Source: Symbiodinium natans (taxonomy: Eukaryota > Sar > Dinophyceae > Suessiales > Symbiodiniaceae). From it: a DNA stretch of 64,000 nt. The position numbers and the translations under genes were made by a program. Location of the stretch: assembly GCA_905221605.1 (NCBI GenBank), contig CAJNDS010002143.1, positions 444,061 through 508,060 of the forward strand, written 5' to 3'. Each line of letters begins with the position of its first letter. The first letter of the stretch is position 1. A model generated the notes under the pieces. It was given only the letters and a program-made list of their open reading frames with translations, searched no databases and was not told the DNA's origin. This document shows, one piece after another, positions 21,291 through 36,011 of this stretch.

Positions 21291-23020
21291 GAAGTGACGA
21301 GGTTTTCAGTGGGTCACTAAGCAATCAGCTCAGCAACGTTGCCTTCCTGTTTTCCGGGGCTTAGCCGACGTGCCCAAAACCAGCCTAGGTCACCGGCGCC
21401 CCGATGGGCAGCGTGAGAAGTGAACAGGCGTGGGCGCGGCACGCTAGGAACGACGCGAGTGCTTGCGGGCGCTGTCCACGGGGGCAAGGTAAACATGTTG
21501 CTGCTTATGCGCACCCCGACTTTGACGCCAAACATTGTCAGCCTGCATCGACCAGCATGCCGCAATCCTGGGTGTGTGGCCCATGGCGCTTGGCCAGTTT
21601 GCGGCAACGAACTCCCGGCTCCCGATGAACTCCCGGCTCCCGATGAAATGCGGATGAATCTATAGAGTCCCCTGTGTTGGTAGGGCCGAACTTCCTGTCC
21701 AGCAAGGGTTGTCGGAGCGTCGTTCCACGCTCGTTAAGTGCCCCAGACACCTGGACATTCGCGTATCGCTGGGGGGGCGCCCCGAACGAAATCCGCGTTC
21801 ACGGTTGAACTGCAGACTTGCACGAAGCGCTGCAACAAGCTTGCAGGGCATGAACGATTGTGTCCTCGGTGCTTCCAGCCCTTGTGGCGATGTGACCTTA
21901 CCGGTGCAGATCGGGAGTCAACTCCCGCTGCGCCAACGGCCCACGTGCTTTGAGAAACGTCCTGATGATACCAAACGCTGGGATCTTCACAAGATGCAGC
22001 CACCATGGTTTCGCTCACGGATCTCACGGACAGGCACGTGGTCTCCTTTGAACTCAGGCTCCACGTACTCGTGAACCAGTCACCAGTCAGCCGGTTCATT
22101 GCATCACGGAGCTCTAAGCAGATTATTGCTGGCAACATGCCACCAAGGCCGAGCCGGGCCCCTTGCTCGGTGGGTTTAAAGACCTTCTCTGATCTTTATA
22201 CTGCAGCTGCTGGCATGATGTACAGTGGTTTGTGCGCTTCCTAGGTGGACAGAACATAAACTCACACCAACTGTGCCCGGCATGAATGCGCACACGCTCT
22301 GTTGAAGCAGATGTTCCAACTCTGGTGATATGCTGTCTCCCTGGTGGCATCTATTCTACGAGAGCAGCAATCTGCAATCAAAGCTTGTTCGGTTGCAGGC
22401 AGTATTGAAAGAATCTTCATGTGGAAACCCGCATGCTGCGACGGTCGTATGCTCGAATTCCACAGCAGATGTGCAGAAGCGCCTGCAGATCTACAATGAG
22501 ACGTCGGTCAACGGAGTTTGGAAGCAACTGACGTCGCACAGAGTTTCACCCTTTTCACCATGATCCGAAAAGCTAGAAGACAAGAACGGGCGCCCGCCGA
22601 CGATTTGGCATTGTCTTGAAAAGGTTGCACACTTTCAGGGTGATGGATCATAGATCAGCATATGAACATGCTACAGCAAAACGCTCGTGCGCGGGCACAG
22701 TTGTCGTGATCCGAGCTTTGGTTCAAGCCTCCTGTTCCCACGACGCCTTCAGCGAAATTACTGAACGAACTTCCTGGGTTAGCGCATGCACGCACCTACC
22801 CGCAGAAGGCACAGTCCCACATGCTGCAATTCTGGCACCACAGAGACTCCATGCCCCCACAAGCCCCCACAGCACCGCACGAGCAAGTGACAGCTGCGTG
22901 GTAAGTTTGGCCTGGCTGGCCCGTCGAATGGAAAAGCAGGCCTGCCAGACGCAGTGTGCATTGAGCGGCAAGCTTCTCATAAACCGCAACAAAAGGTACC
23001 GGATGTCCACATTGGTGCTG
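21291..23020. other. No recognisable gene
   Basis: About 1.7 kb with no supported gene. There is a small 18-bp tandem duplication at about 21610-21645 (CTCCCGGCTCCCGATGAA twice). The remainder shows no conserved protein block on either strand. Confidence 0.5.
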
Positions 23021-23026
23021 GACCAC

Positions 23027-23100
23027 ATGGTACCAAATGGTACCAAATGGTACCAAAGGGTACCAAATGGTGCCAAATGGTACCAAATGGTGCCAAAATG
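23027..23100 (+). repeat. TGGTACCAAA 10-bp tandem array
   Basis: About seven units of TGGTACCAAA with variants AGGGTACCAA and TGGTGCCAAA. The unit contains the palindrome TGGTACCA, so both strands look alike. Further ACCAA words follow in 23110-23145. Minisatellite, non-coding. Confidence 0.9.
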
Positions 23101-23109
23101 AATCCCAAA

Positions 23110-25896
23110 TCGTACCCAACATGCTACCCCAATCGTACCAACATGGCAACGGAAATCCGGCCTGAGCCAGCTCGGCCCGCCGGAACCCCACAGCGGCTGC
23201 GGTTAATTGTACCACTGGACCTTGCTGGGCATTCCCTGCTTCAATCCCAACAGCTGCATTTGTCTTATGGTCTTATCGTTAGATGTTGCTTTTATCCCTA
23301 TGGCATCAGAGTATCTTCGCATTCGCATTGATTTATCGCATGGTTTATGTTGTGGTTTTTTGGTGCTTCTCAGTGTGTGGCAACCAGGGTCTTAAGGATT
23401 TCAGGGGCCCGCACGGTCTCCGCCCCGACGCGCTCACGGCCATGGGTGGAGAAGGTGGCAAACTCAGCGAGCGTCTCCCCCGACCTCAGTCACAGGCGCG
23501 TTTGCAGGGCGGCAAGCTGGCAGAGAAGTGCAGGTTCGCATGGCTGAGGGTCCAGCAGCTGCCCGGGGATCCGCACGATGAAGATGCGCCGCCCCTTTCC
23601 GCAAGCTGCGCCGTTCATGCCCGGATCCTGGTTGTGTGGTTGCGTTCACATTGAACTGAACAGCTGCTTTTCGTGGCTGTTCTGTGGAACTCGACTTCCT
23701 TCCGCACAAGTGCCAAGCGCAAGGTGATAGCATTGAAACATACAAACCTTCCAGCCTGGGCGGCACCAGGAAGCACGGAGAAGCTGTGCCTTATCTGTCA
23801 AAAAGAAACGAACCGCCTCCGGAACGCAGCAGGAAAGGCGCGAACAAGACCGCTCAGCTTGCTGGAAGCATCTTATCGCACATAGCAATAACGGGCACCG
23901 GGATGCTCCACCAAAGGTGCTATGTAGGCAGAATCCCCCGGTCGCAGGGTTGAAGCTCGCGAGCTGCCAGATCTGGTACACCACCTGGGCCACGGCACAC
24001 TACAACTCATTGCGATCTACGAAGATTCGCACTACATGTCTCAGGAAAAAAGGGGCGAATGTTCGCAGCTGGGGCATGTTTTCCGCGCTTCTGTTTGCTG
24101 CGGCTCTTCTCGCAGCTCGCATCTCCGCATCTCCGCGCCTGAGCTCCACGGGCTCGGAGCCGAAATGGTAGATGAAGGTGTGGAGGCCACAGCTGAGACC
24201 TCACTCTTTGAACCACAGATTGGGAGCAGCACAAGTAGCAGCAGTCGAGGAGAGGAGCACACTGAAACACTCCACAAAATACACAAAGAACTCTTCCAGA
24301 ATTGCAGGTCAGAGCTTCCCTCACCAGGGGTGGCGGAGCTCAGCACCTCCAGGTCAAAGGTCTTCAGGTCTGGCTGGTGCCTTGGGAAAGCGGCCAATAC
24401 ATGCCGTCAGCAGAAGCTGCACCGGAATCTCAAAACGACTCTTCTTACAAAACAACGCACCTTTTTCCCACCAGTTTCTTTGGGAGGCAGAGGCCGAGCC
24501 TTGTCCGAGCACCAGGTAGGAGGACGTAGGTCTTCATCCGACGAGCTTTTTGCCGACTTTGCTCGGAATAAGTGATCACAACCTGCCATGAGCACTTCTG
24601 CATCTTTCTACAGTGGACTCTTCAGCAGACTCTACGCTACATCCGTGTGGCCCACCTCCTCCTCCTCTTCAAGAGGGCTCACCAAAAGATCCGAGACACG
24701 TACATGAAGAACCTCTGCAAGACTCTGAAGCTCAGAGCGGCTGGCCTGACACATCGGGAAAGCACAGAAGGAGCTCTTAAAAATCAATTCAACTGCATGC
24801 CGCATGCCCACTGTGCCATGATTGCCCCTGGCCTCTGCTCCTTCTAAAAGATCCTTGGTTCGACCTCTCATATACACTCGTCAGCACATGCCGAGGAATT
24901 ACATCTGTCAAGCGTCGCGGGGTAGATGAGAAGACAAGCAAATCGGCCTTCGGGCACGCCCGGCGCCAATGCAGAGACCAACTCCGCCGGGCTCAGGCAC
25001 TCCGCAGCCAGGCACCGCCTGCAGCTTGACAGTTTAACTCGGAGGCCCCTGTCATCGAACACTCTGCTGCCTCGTATGTCGCCGTAACATGATCCCAGAC
25101 CAGATACCACTCTAGCGACTAGCTCACTAGCACTAGTCATCACTAGTCCAGTCTGCGGCACTTGAGAACGCATTTCCGCGCTTCCTCCGCATTGCCTTAG
25201 AGTTCGGCTCTGCATGCTGCTGCGTGCAAGTCTCAATCTAGTCATGCGACGTCGGGTTTAAGTTTAGGTACTTGGGACTACATATAGCACAGAACTTTAC
25301 TATCGACACTCCCCCGAATCTGCAGCTTTCAACCGAATGGATGGTGAGGATGCCAACCCTTATGTTGCGAGCATCACGGTTGTCCAAAAAGTTCTGGCGT
25401 GCCGCTTGCGATGCAAGCTACGAGAGTCACCGGCCAGAGCCGCAACTTGCTTTGCTCCAACGCGCGAGAGCTCGGTGAATGCTCGACGAACGGCTCCGCC
25501 GTATGTAACCTAGGTTCTTGCCAGGAACCAATCCGCTGAGGCAAGGCATCCCGAGACACGTCTCGAACGATCTGTCTTGTTGTTTTTTGTAGTTCCATCA
25601 TGAACCCCCCCCCCCGAACCCCCGAAGACAGTGCACGGCAAGCACGCTTCCGTTTTGCAACCGCATCTTTGAAGAATTGCGCAGTGACAGCTCCTCAGCT
25701 ATGAAAATTAATGATATATAGAGAGCCTGCCATGCGTGAGACAGAATTCCTTGTTGCAAGCGGCCTTCAAAATGGCCACACCACGCACAGCTACTAACGT
25801 GAGTTGGGTACCTGTCTTCCGCACGTTCAAGGAATTCGCTGTAGGTCTACAGTCGGTCTACATGCTACACAGGACTCTGCGTCACAAGCCTCGGGT
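23110..25896. other. No recognisable gene
   Basis: About 2.8 kb downstream of the TPI stop codon on the gene strand. No conserved protein motif found. 24450-24462 (plus) contains GCACCTTTTTCCC, the complement of the AAAAAGGTGC motif seen at LINE 3' ends and inside the YR element. A C10 run lies at about 25606-25615. It may include the TPI 3' UTR at its right edge. Confidence 0.5.
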
Positions 25897-28852
<2,956 letters not shown>

Positions 28853-29399
28853 CTGATGAACATTATGGGACGCGCTTCCTGGCTTTCATGGCCTCTGAAC
28901 ATGATACGAGTAGCCACTCGGCCCTCGTCCCTCGTGCCTGGTCGACGCGACATTGCAGGGCACGGAGGGCACTGCTTAGGCGCAGAGTGGAGGACTCGTT
29001 TGAGCAAAATCGTTTGAGCAAAACTGGCGCCGGAACACGCTTGGAGCTCAGAGAACAAAAGCCGCTAGAACTGAGTCATGAACCAACGTTTTCGAGCACA
29101 ACGTTTCAATACAACATGAGAAGCTTCGATCAAAACTTGAAGCTGGCTTTCGCCAAGGAGCTGCGATGATGATGGCTTCAGGGCTTCCCGCCCGCGCAGT
29201 GAACGAGTGCGGAACGAATGGCGATATGTAGTTGCCTTTATTGATGCTGCTGTGCGAAATGTTCACAAGGCTTGTGTACACAATATACCCATCCCCCACC
29301 CGCTGCAAGCAAGCGTCTATCGCCGGTATTCATCTCCTTGCGCTGAACGTTCCCATGCCCTTGGCCCAGCTGTTGCTAATGCTTTTCCACAGAACTCCA

Positions 29400-31600
29400 T
29401 GAAAGAATCTCTCCGCCGCCACTGGGCTCACACTCCGTCGAGACTCTGTCCCTGTAATAGAAGTCCACAGGTCCGATGAAGAGAGTGGTCTGCATCATGA
29501 GGTGCCTCATCTCATCCTATGCAACCAACATACCATCCACTAGCCTTCCGGAAAGCACGCCTGTCTCAATCGCGGGAAGGAAGTCTTTCTCTGGGACCTG
29601 CCAGGGCACCCATTGTTCATTTGAACATCGGGATCAACCGGATCGCCGGAAGTCACCTTGCGGCGGTGCGTCATACAGCTTGACAGCTTTAGGGATTTCA
29701 CCCACATCTGATGTTCCGGACATTTGTCAGTTCAGGTCCTCGTTATATAGATAAGGAAAATCGTTTGGCGGTGTGTTGTCGGCTAGTGCGTCATAGGGCC
29801 TCAACGAATGTGTTCCATCCCGGTTCCCATGGACAGAAACCATGCACTGCCAAGGCCTTTGAACCCCTCCCCCACCATGCAACGAGAGGTCCGATAGGTC
29901 AAGCCGTCTGCCCAAGCCCCTGCTTCCAAGGCACCACGCGAAGCACCTGGAACGAGAGCCATCTTCAAGGAGGGGGCACATTTCTCTGCTTGCTGGGAAA
30001 TGTGCCTAGTGCAAAATTCGATGGCTTTCAGCTGGGCCACCTTGATCCATTCTGGCCGAAACTGGCTGCAGCGGCTCATGGCAGCGTCGCGGTACTGAGC
30101 AGGCGTGTCAGATCTTCGGACAGCAGCCCAGATACTTACCAATGCCAAAGACGCCACAGGTCCACCCAGCCTCATAGTAGGGTGATCTCTGGCCTGTCTT
30201 GTCCTGCCAGAGAGCGTTCAGCAGCTCCTGTGTACCACATGTCCTCGACAACATGCTCCTTTCTGTCAAGTATTCGCGCAGACGATTCGGAAGCTTCCAT
30301 GGTGAAGACACGCACTCCAGCATCGGTGTCCTGAGCTGCGAATATGATGTTGGTCTCTTATAGCAGCCATGAAGGCTCACGCAAAAGCGGACCAAGTGTC
30401 ATCTGCATCCAACCACAGGTCATTCAAAGGCACGGCATAAACCTGAAGTCACGTCGTGCACATGAAGCCATGCAGACAAGAACTCTCCATTGTGCTTGGG
30501 CCTCGCTCATCTTGCGCATGATGTCCAGCGCGTCACTAACTTCCAGGTTTCCCTTCAACAAGCCTCAGAATGACTCTCAGAAAGAGCCTCAACAGGCAGC
30601 TGAAAACGACGGCTGAGAGGTGTGGAACGGCGAGGTCGCTACTGTTTTGCTCACAATTCTTAGCATCCAAGTCTGTTCCAAGCCACATTCAAGTCTCTCC
30701 AAGTTGACGTTCAGCTCCTGCTCACTTGTGTGTTCACAGAGCAAGCACAGGGCAACCAACCATCTCCCTCCAGCTCTCAGTGTGGTTCTGCCCCTCCTCC
30801 CGACCCCCCTTTACCCCGCGCCACAGTCCTTTGCAACAATGGGAAGCGGCCTTTTCAGGTCGTTGGCCTCGCTGAGGAGGCACGCACCCATGGCCTGGCA
30901 GAAAGGTCATCGGTGCCCAGACACTGGTGGATGGGAGCCAACCCCCTGGGAGCGGCACCTTCACTTGTGTCACTGTGTCCTCTTCTGAGAGGAACAGGGC
31001 AGTGTCGTTCCATGCCCTGCACGAGTCAAAAAAAACGGCTAACATGAGGCGTTGCATAGCCGCTTCAGGCCTCGTCAAGTCTGGCGGTGTGTTGACCTCA
31101 TGCCATCCGCCGAAGACCATGGCTAGGGAGATGCAGATGCCCTGCCAAGTGAGGAACAATGGAGGATAGCAACGGATCACGCTCTCTGGCCTCGTCGGCC
31201 ATGAGTTGGAGCAGATCGCACAAGCTGGCCCTGGCGTTGCACAGCTTTGGCAACAGTCTGGTCACACTGCTTTCCCTGTCGAACGTCTTGACGCGCTGTG
31301 GACTTGAGCTCAACACGAGCTCGGCCTGCGGACGGGTTCCAGCCACCAGGGCAAGCTCCACGCTTGGCCCGTTTGACCGGTACAGGACTCGTCCTCCTGT
31401 CACATCTGCCGGTTGTGTGCACTGCACAGAATTTCGCAGACATGCTCATTCGATGCTCCTGGAAGAGCCGACCCATCACCTCCTCCATGGTGGCCCTCCC
31501 GGACGCAGAAAACTTCATCAGCCTCGGTCCAGAACGACGAGCCCACCCCAAGAAAATACGCAAATCAAGGACAAAAGGACCAAGCTGCGGCCAGGAAGCC
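29400..31600 (-). CDS. Probable intron-rich gene of unknown function
   Basis: Several minus-strand stretches have coding-like composition. In sense order they are MKFSASGRATMEEVMGRLFQ (about 31515-31400), VELALVAGTRPQAELVLSS and RESSVTRLLPKLCNARASL (about 31370-31190), HEVNTPPDLTRPEAAMQRLM then VFFDSCRAWNDTALFL (about 31110-30980), ELLNALWQDKTGQRSPYYEA ending at a strong GTAAGT donor near 30142, HSLRPYDALADNTPPNDFPY (about 29815-29750), and WQVPEKDFLPAIETGVLSGR (about 29615-29555). They share the orientation of the neighbouring genes. I cannot name the family; PYD.L.D loosely recalls a RyR repeat but is too short to trust. Exon limits and even the number of genes are uncertain. Confidence 0.4.
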
Positions 31601-31729
31601 CTGCAAACTCCCCAGAGCAGTCACACTCGCTCACCCGTCGCCCTTTGCCAATTCGGCGGATTGCACGATTAGGTCCAGTGCCGCTGGCAGCAACAACTTC
31701 GACCTCCAAAATGAGTGAATTTCTGTAGG

Positions 31730-33360
31730 GGGATCGGCTACACGGAGGCACGGAGCTGCAGGAAAAAGCACGAAAAAAACACGAAAAACAAAGTGCAAAG
31801 CGCGAAAACACGAAAAGAATAAACGTGAAGTGTGCGACATCACGAACGCAAAGAGTGCACAACGCATCAACTTCTTGTATTTCCGATTGGTGGGGTCTTT
31901 TGCGCTTGTACCATTGTATAATATACTTATCTATATATATATAGTCATTTAAAGATAGATAGATAGATACATATAGATAGATATGTAGATAGATTCACAG
32001 GGTATACACTTTTTGTAGCATACATACTGCGTGTTTGTTTATAGTACATATGAGGATCTAAGGTTTGCTGCTACAGATACTACACATAGTACACAAACCA
32101 CATATGGTACAAAAAGTACAAAGAATGATTGTAACGTTTCAAAGCCTAAGCTTTTTACAGCAGCAAAAACACAAACCCGAAGAGTCCAGTTAGCGGCGGA
32201 AAGTGAGAAAAAACGAAGAACTCGAAAAGCACGAACATGCAAAACATGCGAGACATGCGAAAACTTGAAACATGCCGTTTAAAAGCACGAGAAAGGCAAA
32301 AACTGAGAAAATTGCAAGAAGCGCAACAAGCACAAAAAGCGCGAAGACGCGAAAAGCACAAACAACCCATCGGCCTCTTGCATTGTCCCGATTGTTGGAG
32401 AGCTTTTGCGCTTGTAGACTTCTCTAGTGTATTGATTGTTTCGACTGTTGGTTTTTGCTTGACTTACTGCGAGCAAGGGGGTGATGCATTTCAGCATCCG
32501 ACCCAGCTTAGGTGCGAAGCTCCAGGCCTTCCTGCCTTCCTTCCCGCAGTCGCTACTCTTCATCCTCTGAACCCTCGTGCTCCGATGTACAGCCGGGCCG
32601 CATAAACCCCAAAAAAGACCAAACACCCCCCCCCCAAAAAACTTCCCCTGAAACCTCCCAGAAACCCCCGGCACAATATGTCGGCGCCTCGTGAAAACCC
32701 TTGGATTCCTTGCCGGGCGCCGCTGCGTTGACGACCGCCGCGATGCCCCCTGTGGTCTCCAGGAGTTGCCTCGCCACCTCGGAAGGCGAAGAAGACCTAA
32801 AAAAAAGCTTTGGGCGTGTGATATCTTATGTTCTACGAAGTTCACATGCTACATAGATATACGATGTGCGTAAAGGCACATGCTTCTAGGTAGGGCTCTC
32901 TATGCTCTCCTGTGCATCGGCGAAATTCACATGCAGCTGTGGCATCGGCGCTATGGCGGAAGACGATATCGCCGTAGCCTAGGCCCACACAAGGAAACAG
33001 AAGAGGCTTGCTCCCAGCAAACAAGTCTTTTGAGCGTTGGGCGCTGAAAGCACAGAGAGATAGAGAAAGAGAACATCTTCACAGAGAGCTTCCTGAAGCT
33101 TCCGAGCGGCAAACGAGCAAGGGCCCAGGTTGGATATGGGGCAGCGCGAGGCGCAAGCTCTCCAGCATGCCAGTCGTTGCAAAATCTGGGCAGTCAATCC
33201 TCAGAGCATCTCATGCAAGAGATGCAGGAGATCCCTCTCGGAGTATCTTTCTTCATCCGATTTTGTGGGCAGGCTTTGCTTGGACATGCAGCCCAAGTCT
33301 CAATTGAACTCCTTCTCCTAGAGAGCTCAAGTGCTCATCGAATACATCGCCTGCGAAGAA
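31730..33360. other. Intergenic, low-complexity; no gene recognised
   Basis: Includes two stretches rich in CACGAAAA / GCACGAAAAACAC words (about 31765-31860 and 32210-32365) that look like relatives of each other, a poly-C run near 32627, and the ATAG microsatellite at 31920-31995. No conserved protein motif. Confidence 0.5.
31920..31998 (+). repeat. TA/GATA-rich microsatellite
   Basis: TATATATATATAG followed by AGATAGATAGATAGATACATATAGATAGATATGTAGATAGATT. Imperfect GATA array. Confidence 0.85.
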
Positions 33361-33361
33361 A

Positions 33362-33765
33362 CTAGCTGGTAGCTGACCACTCGACATTTGCAAAACCACG
33401 GAGAGCCCGCCGGCCTTTCCAGCCACGGCACAGGTAGAAGCTTTGCACCCCTTGCCGGCGTAGCGTGGAGATGGTGTGAGCTACGATGGACTTGCCACCG
33501 ATGGAGATGAGTGCCTCCCGAAAGGCAGCATCAAGACATCCACACATCCCTGCTCAATGCCACACACAACCACGTGAAAGATGAGGGAATCTGAAGTGAA
33601 GGCAGACAGGAGGGTGAGAATGAGGAAACTTAAGGAACCCCCCGCCCCCCCGGCCGTCGGGAGCGCATCCGTGTAGGGCACAAGGCGAGAGCCGCGGCCC
33701 GCCGCCAGGATCACCGCCTGCTTCGGTCGCTCCATTTCGTCCTTTCGGAGTTGCGTCGAGAGCAA
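33362..33765 (-). CDS. Nucleotidyltransferase (NTP_transferase-like), N-terminal exons
   Basis: Minus strand. The exon from about 33735 (Met; an in-frame upstream Met at 33765 is the alternative) encodes MERPKQAVILAAGRGSRLVP then YTDALP, the G-x-G-x-R-L nucleotide-binding signature of sugar-1-phosphate and phosphocholine nucleotidyltransferases. After an intron of about 140 bp, the exon about 33517-33365 encodes EALISIGGKSIVAHTISTLR, RQGVQSFYLCRGW and FANVEW, the expected next strands (K.L..I.GK.ll...i..L...G). Splice sites for that intron were not clearly resolved (the likely acceptor is not AG), and the downstream catalytic half was not found, so it is partial or continues in unrecognised exons below 33360. 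Substrate cannot be told. Confidence 0.78.
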
Positions 33766-33769
33766 ATCG

Positions 33770-35900
33770 AGAACGAGCCAAAAGGGTTCTCCATGATATA
33801 ACGTGACATCTCATGCACACTCGTGCCTTGCAGCCATTCAGCATTGGGGTAACGTGGAGCGGAGTAGGGTGTCGGCTGAGACTTCGCTCTGCCGCTTGTA
33901 TTTACTGCTATGAACATGTGCAGATTTGCTTCTCATGCTGAGCCATGCGGTCGCTTCCGTTCGGCAGAGAGCCACAGCTGCGGCGCGGGCTAATCCAGAC
34001 ACGGCACACAAGAGCAGCTACACTGCTGCACAAGAGATCGCCAAAAACAAGCACACAGCAAGTCTTGCCACCCCATTCCTACTACATTGCCATGGTGCTA
34101 GATGTCGCCGCCACCGACATCTGCCATGGCAAACCCCGCTCGCGTGGCTCTCTTGTCCTTGTCCGTCTGCATGTAAGAGCCGTAGGCCGGGTTCATCCTG
34201 GACTTTGGGTTTAGGGAGCAGCTGGGTCAACTCGCGGCGCGCAAGCGTGTTCAGCGGCACTGGAGCACTTGGCGGAGGAGGAAAGCCCCAGGGTCGGGAT
34301 CCTGGCAGCAGCTGCGGCAGACCATGCAAGAGGGGGGGAGGCTGAGCTAAATGATGGGCGTATGGCATCCTACGCGACGGGGAGCTACGTGGAGGAACTC
34401 TGCGTACATACTTTAACTACTCGAAGTTGAAGCTCATCAACCCCCCCCAATGTCCACCCGCCCTGGCCTTGACTGTGTTCATCATCCATCTTTCGAGATC
34501 GGCCTTCGCAGGCCATGGCCTTCGGATTCCAATGGCTTCTTTCTGGAAACCAGCAATGGGAAACAGGCAACCGAGTCCCAGACTCGGAATCGGAATTCAT
34601 GTCATGAGATTTGCCAGGGAAGTCGCAGCTAAATGCTGGAAAACGAAGCCAGGCAGGGCAGAGGCATGTAACATCAGTAACATCCCCAAAGTGCTGCCAC
34701 TCCACTCCCCCGAGCTAGCCCATCAGCTTGGCCTCAAGAGAATGCTATGCAGCTCTAGCAGCAGCATTGGCAAAAGAATCACTGAAAAGTGCTGGTTGCG
34801 TTCGCGCGAGAAGTGCTAGAAAGAAAGTAGAACACCTCGGACCCCCCGGACCCGAAATCAAGTCAAAAACGCTCACAAACACCTCAAATACCAAACATTG
34901 TGGCAGAGCACCATTTTCTGGGTTCGTTGAAAACCGTCAAAAAAAAGGTCTAAACCGTGTGGGCTAGTATCACTTCTCAACCCCGTCTACAGCTTGCCAA
35001 GCACACATGAAACGCTGGGGGGGTGGCAGGGGGGGGCGTCATCTTTCTGCGGAGAAAGGTTGAAGTTCAATATTGGAATATTGAACATGGCTGGAATCGA
35101 ATTAAACAAGACACGAAGATAATAAACCTTATGATCCTACTTTGGGGGGTGGCTCTCATATCTTGTATCCGGGCCTTTATTAATCATCTTTACGGCCCGG
35201 TTACTAAGCATCAATAGGCTGGCGGCAAAAACCTTTTTCATGCATCATATTTTTTCCGGTTTGATATTCGCGTGCTCATCTTCATGTGTGGTTTTGCAAA
35301 CGATTTTATAACGGCTAGAAAGAATACTGGTGCCCTTCTATTAAAATATCCCCGAACGAACACACTGTATTCAAAGCCCCGGGAAATATTGATGCAAATA
35401 TACTTCCAAGGAAGAAGATAATATGCGGGGCAAGAGTCAAGATTCCGGGGAGAAACCTTGAGTCTTGGATCCGGCTCATTGAACTTCAAGATCGCAAATA
35501 CTGGCCAGATGACTGAAGACTCAAGGCTCTAATCCAGGAACTGCAATCCTCGAGTTCCCTACAGGCTGCCGGCCCTTACATGCCTCCCCCAAACAAAAAA
35601 ACCCCGAAAATCAAGTTTTAGGCTTCGGGCCTAGGGTTTCAGGTTTGGGAACTATGGGCGGTTTTGATATGTGGGGCTCCGGAAGGCCTGTACCGGGCCG
35701 TTTTTTTGAAGCCATCAAATCCCAGACACGAAACCTGAGCCTGCCCCAATCCCTATAAGCCCTAGACCGTAAGCTTAGGGATTAGGGTGCAGGGTGCACA
35801 AGCCAAAAGGCGCACGACTCCCGATCGCAGTCTTGAAGCAGGTTTAACTTGAAAGGTGTGGCCATCCCCAAGTGCCATTCTCTGCGTCATCATCATGGGT
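33770..35900. other. No recognisable gene
   Basis: About 2.1 kb. Proline-rich minus-strand frame at 34018-34368 and coding-like words without a family match. 35600-35800 contains scattered TAGGGTTTCAGG and GATTAGGGTGCAGGG words, outliers of the telomere-like array that follows. Confidence 0.45.
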
Positions 35901-35906
35901 TTAAGG

Positions 35907-36011
35907 TTTAGGGTTTAGGGTTTAGGGTTTAGGGTTTAGGGTTTAGGGTTTAGGGTTTAGGGTTTAGGGTTTAGGGTTTAGGGTTTAGGGTTTAGGGTTT
36001 AGGGTTTAGGG
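35907..36011 (+). repeat. Interstitial telomere-type array (TTTAGGG)15
   Basis: Fifteen uninterrupted TTTAGGG units (105 bp), preceded by the variant TTTAAGG. This is the plant-type telomere heptamer also used by dinoflagellates. It lies inside the window with ordinary sequence on both sides, so it is interstitial, not a chromosome end. Confidence 0.97.

Noticed and set aside
29740-30400. Possible ryanodine-receptor repeat (HSLRPYDALADN)
   Set aside because: Only the PYD.L.D core is present; the upstream HE.W and GW.YG blocks were not found in phase.
35907-36011. Chromosome end
   Set aside because: Array is only 15 units and unique sequence continues on both sides for tens of kb.
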